From: an uncultured Anaerosacchariphilus sp.
Lineage (GTDB): Bacteria; Bacillota; Clostridia; Lachnospirales; Lachnospiraceae
Assembly (NCBI GenBank): GCA_934373375.1
Contig: CAKROP010000163.1
Coordinates: forward strand, 1-5,541
Direction of reading: 5' to 3'
DNA length: 5,541 nt
Shown here: positions 4,719 through 5,541 of the stretch, in pieces
Layout of the letters: the number at the start of each line of letters is the position of its first letter
Position numbering within the stretch: the first letter of the stretch is position 1
Notes under the pieces: generated by a model
Database searches by the model: none
What the model saw: the letters and a program-made list of their open reading frames with translations, nothing else
Told to the model about the DNA's origin: nothing
Made by a program: the position numbers and the translations under genes

Positions 4719-5541
4719 TTATTTCATAATCACAGCCCCGATGAACCACAGCGCATATACATGTACCGGGTAGAATATGTAGTAAAAATATTTCCGGAAC
4801 TGCGGTGACAGCTTGTCCCGCTTCCGCTTCTTCTTACAAAAGCCAAGCTTTTCATTGCAGCCGAGCACCAGCGGCAGGGCAAAGATCATCATCCACTGAA
4901 AATCATTATGGAACATATGGGACAGATCAAAAATCGGACGGAAAGACGCTCCCCAGAGCACCAGCCCCGTCATAATCTCCATCAGAGCCACCAGCACATC
5001 ATGGCCCACCAGGGAAAACAATCTTCCCCAGAGACCAAAGGCGGAATTTACAAAGAATACAAGAAAGATACCCAGATATCCGAGAATCATCCGCTTCTTA
5101 CTCTTGTCCTCCTTCGTAAAATAGAACAGTACGCCAATCAGCACATACATCAGCGCTCCCTCGCAGGTCAGCGCGCTTCCAAGCAGAGCCGAACCGAAAT
5201 TCAATACTGCATAGGGCACTTCCACAATTTCATAGAGTCCGGCCCACACGCCTGCGACAGCCACCTGATAAAAAATGTATGTGAACCAGATTTTCAATCT
5301 CCGCTTCGGATGGCGATTCGCGTATTCAATCAGATCCACCAGAAAAGCAGACGCAAATAAGGTCGCGAACATATTGGTGGTAACGGCGGTTACCAGACCC
5401 GTCTTCTGTGCCACAACGGACATGAGCAGGTTAAAAGCCGCCATGGCGACGCTGGCGATGTAGAGCCGCCGGAAATACGCTTTCTTATCACTGGTTTTCG
5501 TAAGGCTCCAGGCCATACAGTAAAAGAACAGCGGCGCGGAC
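4719..5541 (-). CDS. TraX family membrane protein (5' end beyond window)
   Basis: A polytopic membrane protein, read from the right edge to the TAA at 4721-4719. The frame stays open past the ATG at 5516; upstream codons give SAPLFFYC, which resembles the RLAFPLF-type first helix of TraX proteins, so the true start lies outside. Numbering from the Met at 5516, hydrophobic stretches lie near 17-36, 43-63, 76-94, 103-116, 122-134, 143-160, 172-190, 206-220 and 243-263, split by charged loops (YANRHPKRR, TKEDKSKKR, CKKKRKRDK). The C-terminal KYFYYIFYPVHVYAL (242-256, with Tyr249, Pro250 and His252) is the typical TraX ending. F-plasmid TraX acetylates pilin; chromosomal relatives in Firmicutes have no established function and may act as membrane acyltransferases. 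It is convergent with rpmB. No conjugation genes are visible nearby. Confidence 0.78.
   Translation of the reverse strand, partial: SAPLFFYCMAWSLTKTSDKKAYFRRLYIASVAMAAFNLLMSVVAQKTGLVTAVTTNMFATLFASAFLVDLIEYANRHPKRRLKIWFTYIFYQVAVAGVWAGLYEIVEVPYAVLNFGSALLGSALTCEGALMYVLIGVLFYFTKEDKSKKRMILGYLGIFLVFFVNSAFGLWGRLFSLVGHDVLVALMEIMTGLVLWGASFRPIFDLSHMFHNDFQWMMIFALPLVLGCNEKLGFCKKKRKRDKLSPQFRKYFYYIFYPVHVYALWFIGAVIMK

Noticed and set aside
4527..4808. A 93-codon plus-strand frame over the rpmB-traX junction
   Set aside because: It starts in the loop of the rpmB terminator, crosses the long palindrome, and then runs antisense to the TraX-family gene. It has no ribosome binding site.
4908..5463. Plus-strand frames of 150 and 62 codons
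   Set aside because: They are antisense to the TraX-family gene and rich in His and Gln with no motifs; the minus strand encodes a consistent membrane protein.
1..5541. CRISPR arrays, tRNA or rRNA genes, insertion sequences and phage genes
   Set aside because: I found no regularly spaced repeats, cloverleaf-like sequence, transposase motifs or terminal repeats in reading both strands.

Overview
The window looks like chromosomal core DNA from a Firmicute of class Clostridia, most likely a Lachnospiraceae-like gut anaerobe. The basis is the Firmicute-type gene neighbourhood (an asp23-family gene, a fatty acid kinase gene and recG divergent from rpmB), strong GGAGG-type ribosome binding sites, AT-rich intergenic DNA between moderately GC-rich genes, and the zinc-binding form of ribosomal protein L28. 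The family-level placement is an inference from gene order and protein style, not from a database search.

Layout. Positions 1-4072 hold a leftward (minus-strand) operon, read in the order yloU (Asp23/Gls24 family), fakA (fatty acid kinase, DhaL/DAK2 type), recG (branch-migration helicase). The gaps are 24 nt between yloU and fakA and 3 nt between fakA and recG. The recG ribosome binding site lies inside the last codons of fakA, so translation is probably coupled. recG is intact for 681 codons and runs off the left edge just before its expected stop. Positions 4073-4313 are a divergent control region. It has a minus-strand promoter with a perfect TATAAT box for the operon, and a strong plus-strand promoter (TTGCAA, 17-nt spacer, extended -10 TGcTAGAAT, AT-rich UP-like tract) for rpmB. 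Each transcript begins with a leader that can form a hairpin; the operon leader hairpin is followed by a run of six U and resembles an attenuator.

Positions 4314-4499 are rpmB (L28, 61 aa), closed by a clear intrinsic terminator at 4518-4545. A second structure follows, with perfect 19-bp inverted arms at 4563-4608, lying between the convergent rpmB and the minus-strand gene on the right. A short minus-strand open frame with protein-like composition (4588-4698) ends in the loop of that palindrome; it may be a small gene or a relic. From 4719 to the right edge there is a 5'-truncated minus-strand gene for a polytopic membrane protein of the TraX family.

Functionally the window joins ribosome assembly (L28), incorporation of exogenous fatty acids (FakA, which needs a FakB partner encoded elsewhere), an Asp23-family protein and replication fork repair (RecG). 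This is a conserved grouping of housekeeping genes without an obvious single pathway. I see no CRISPR array, insertion sequence, tRNA, rRNA or clear new defence or metabolic system. The points most worth following up are the two leader hairpins, the long perfect palindrome, the small open frame and the TraX-family gene.
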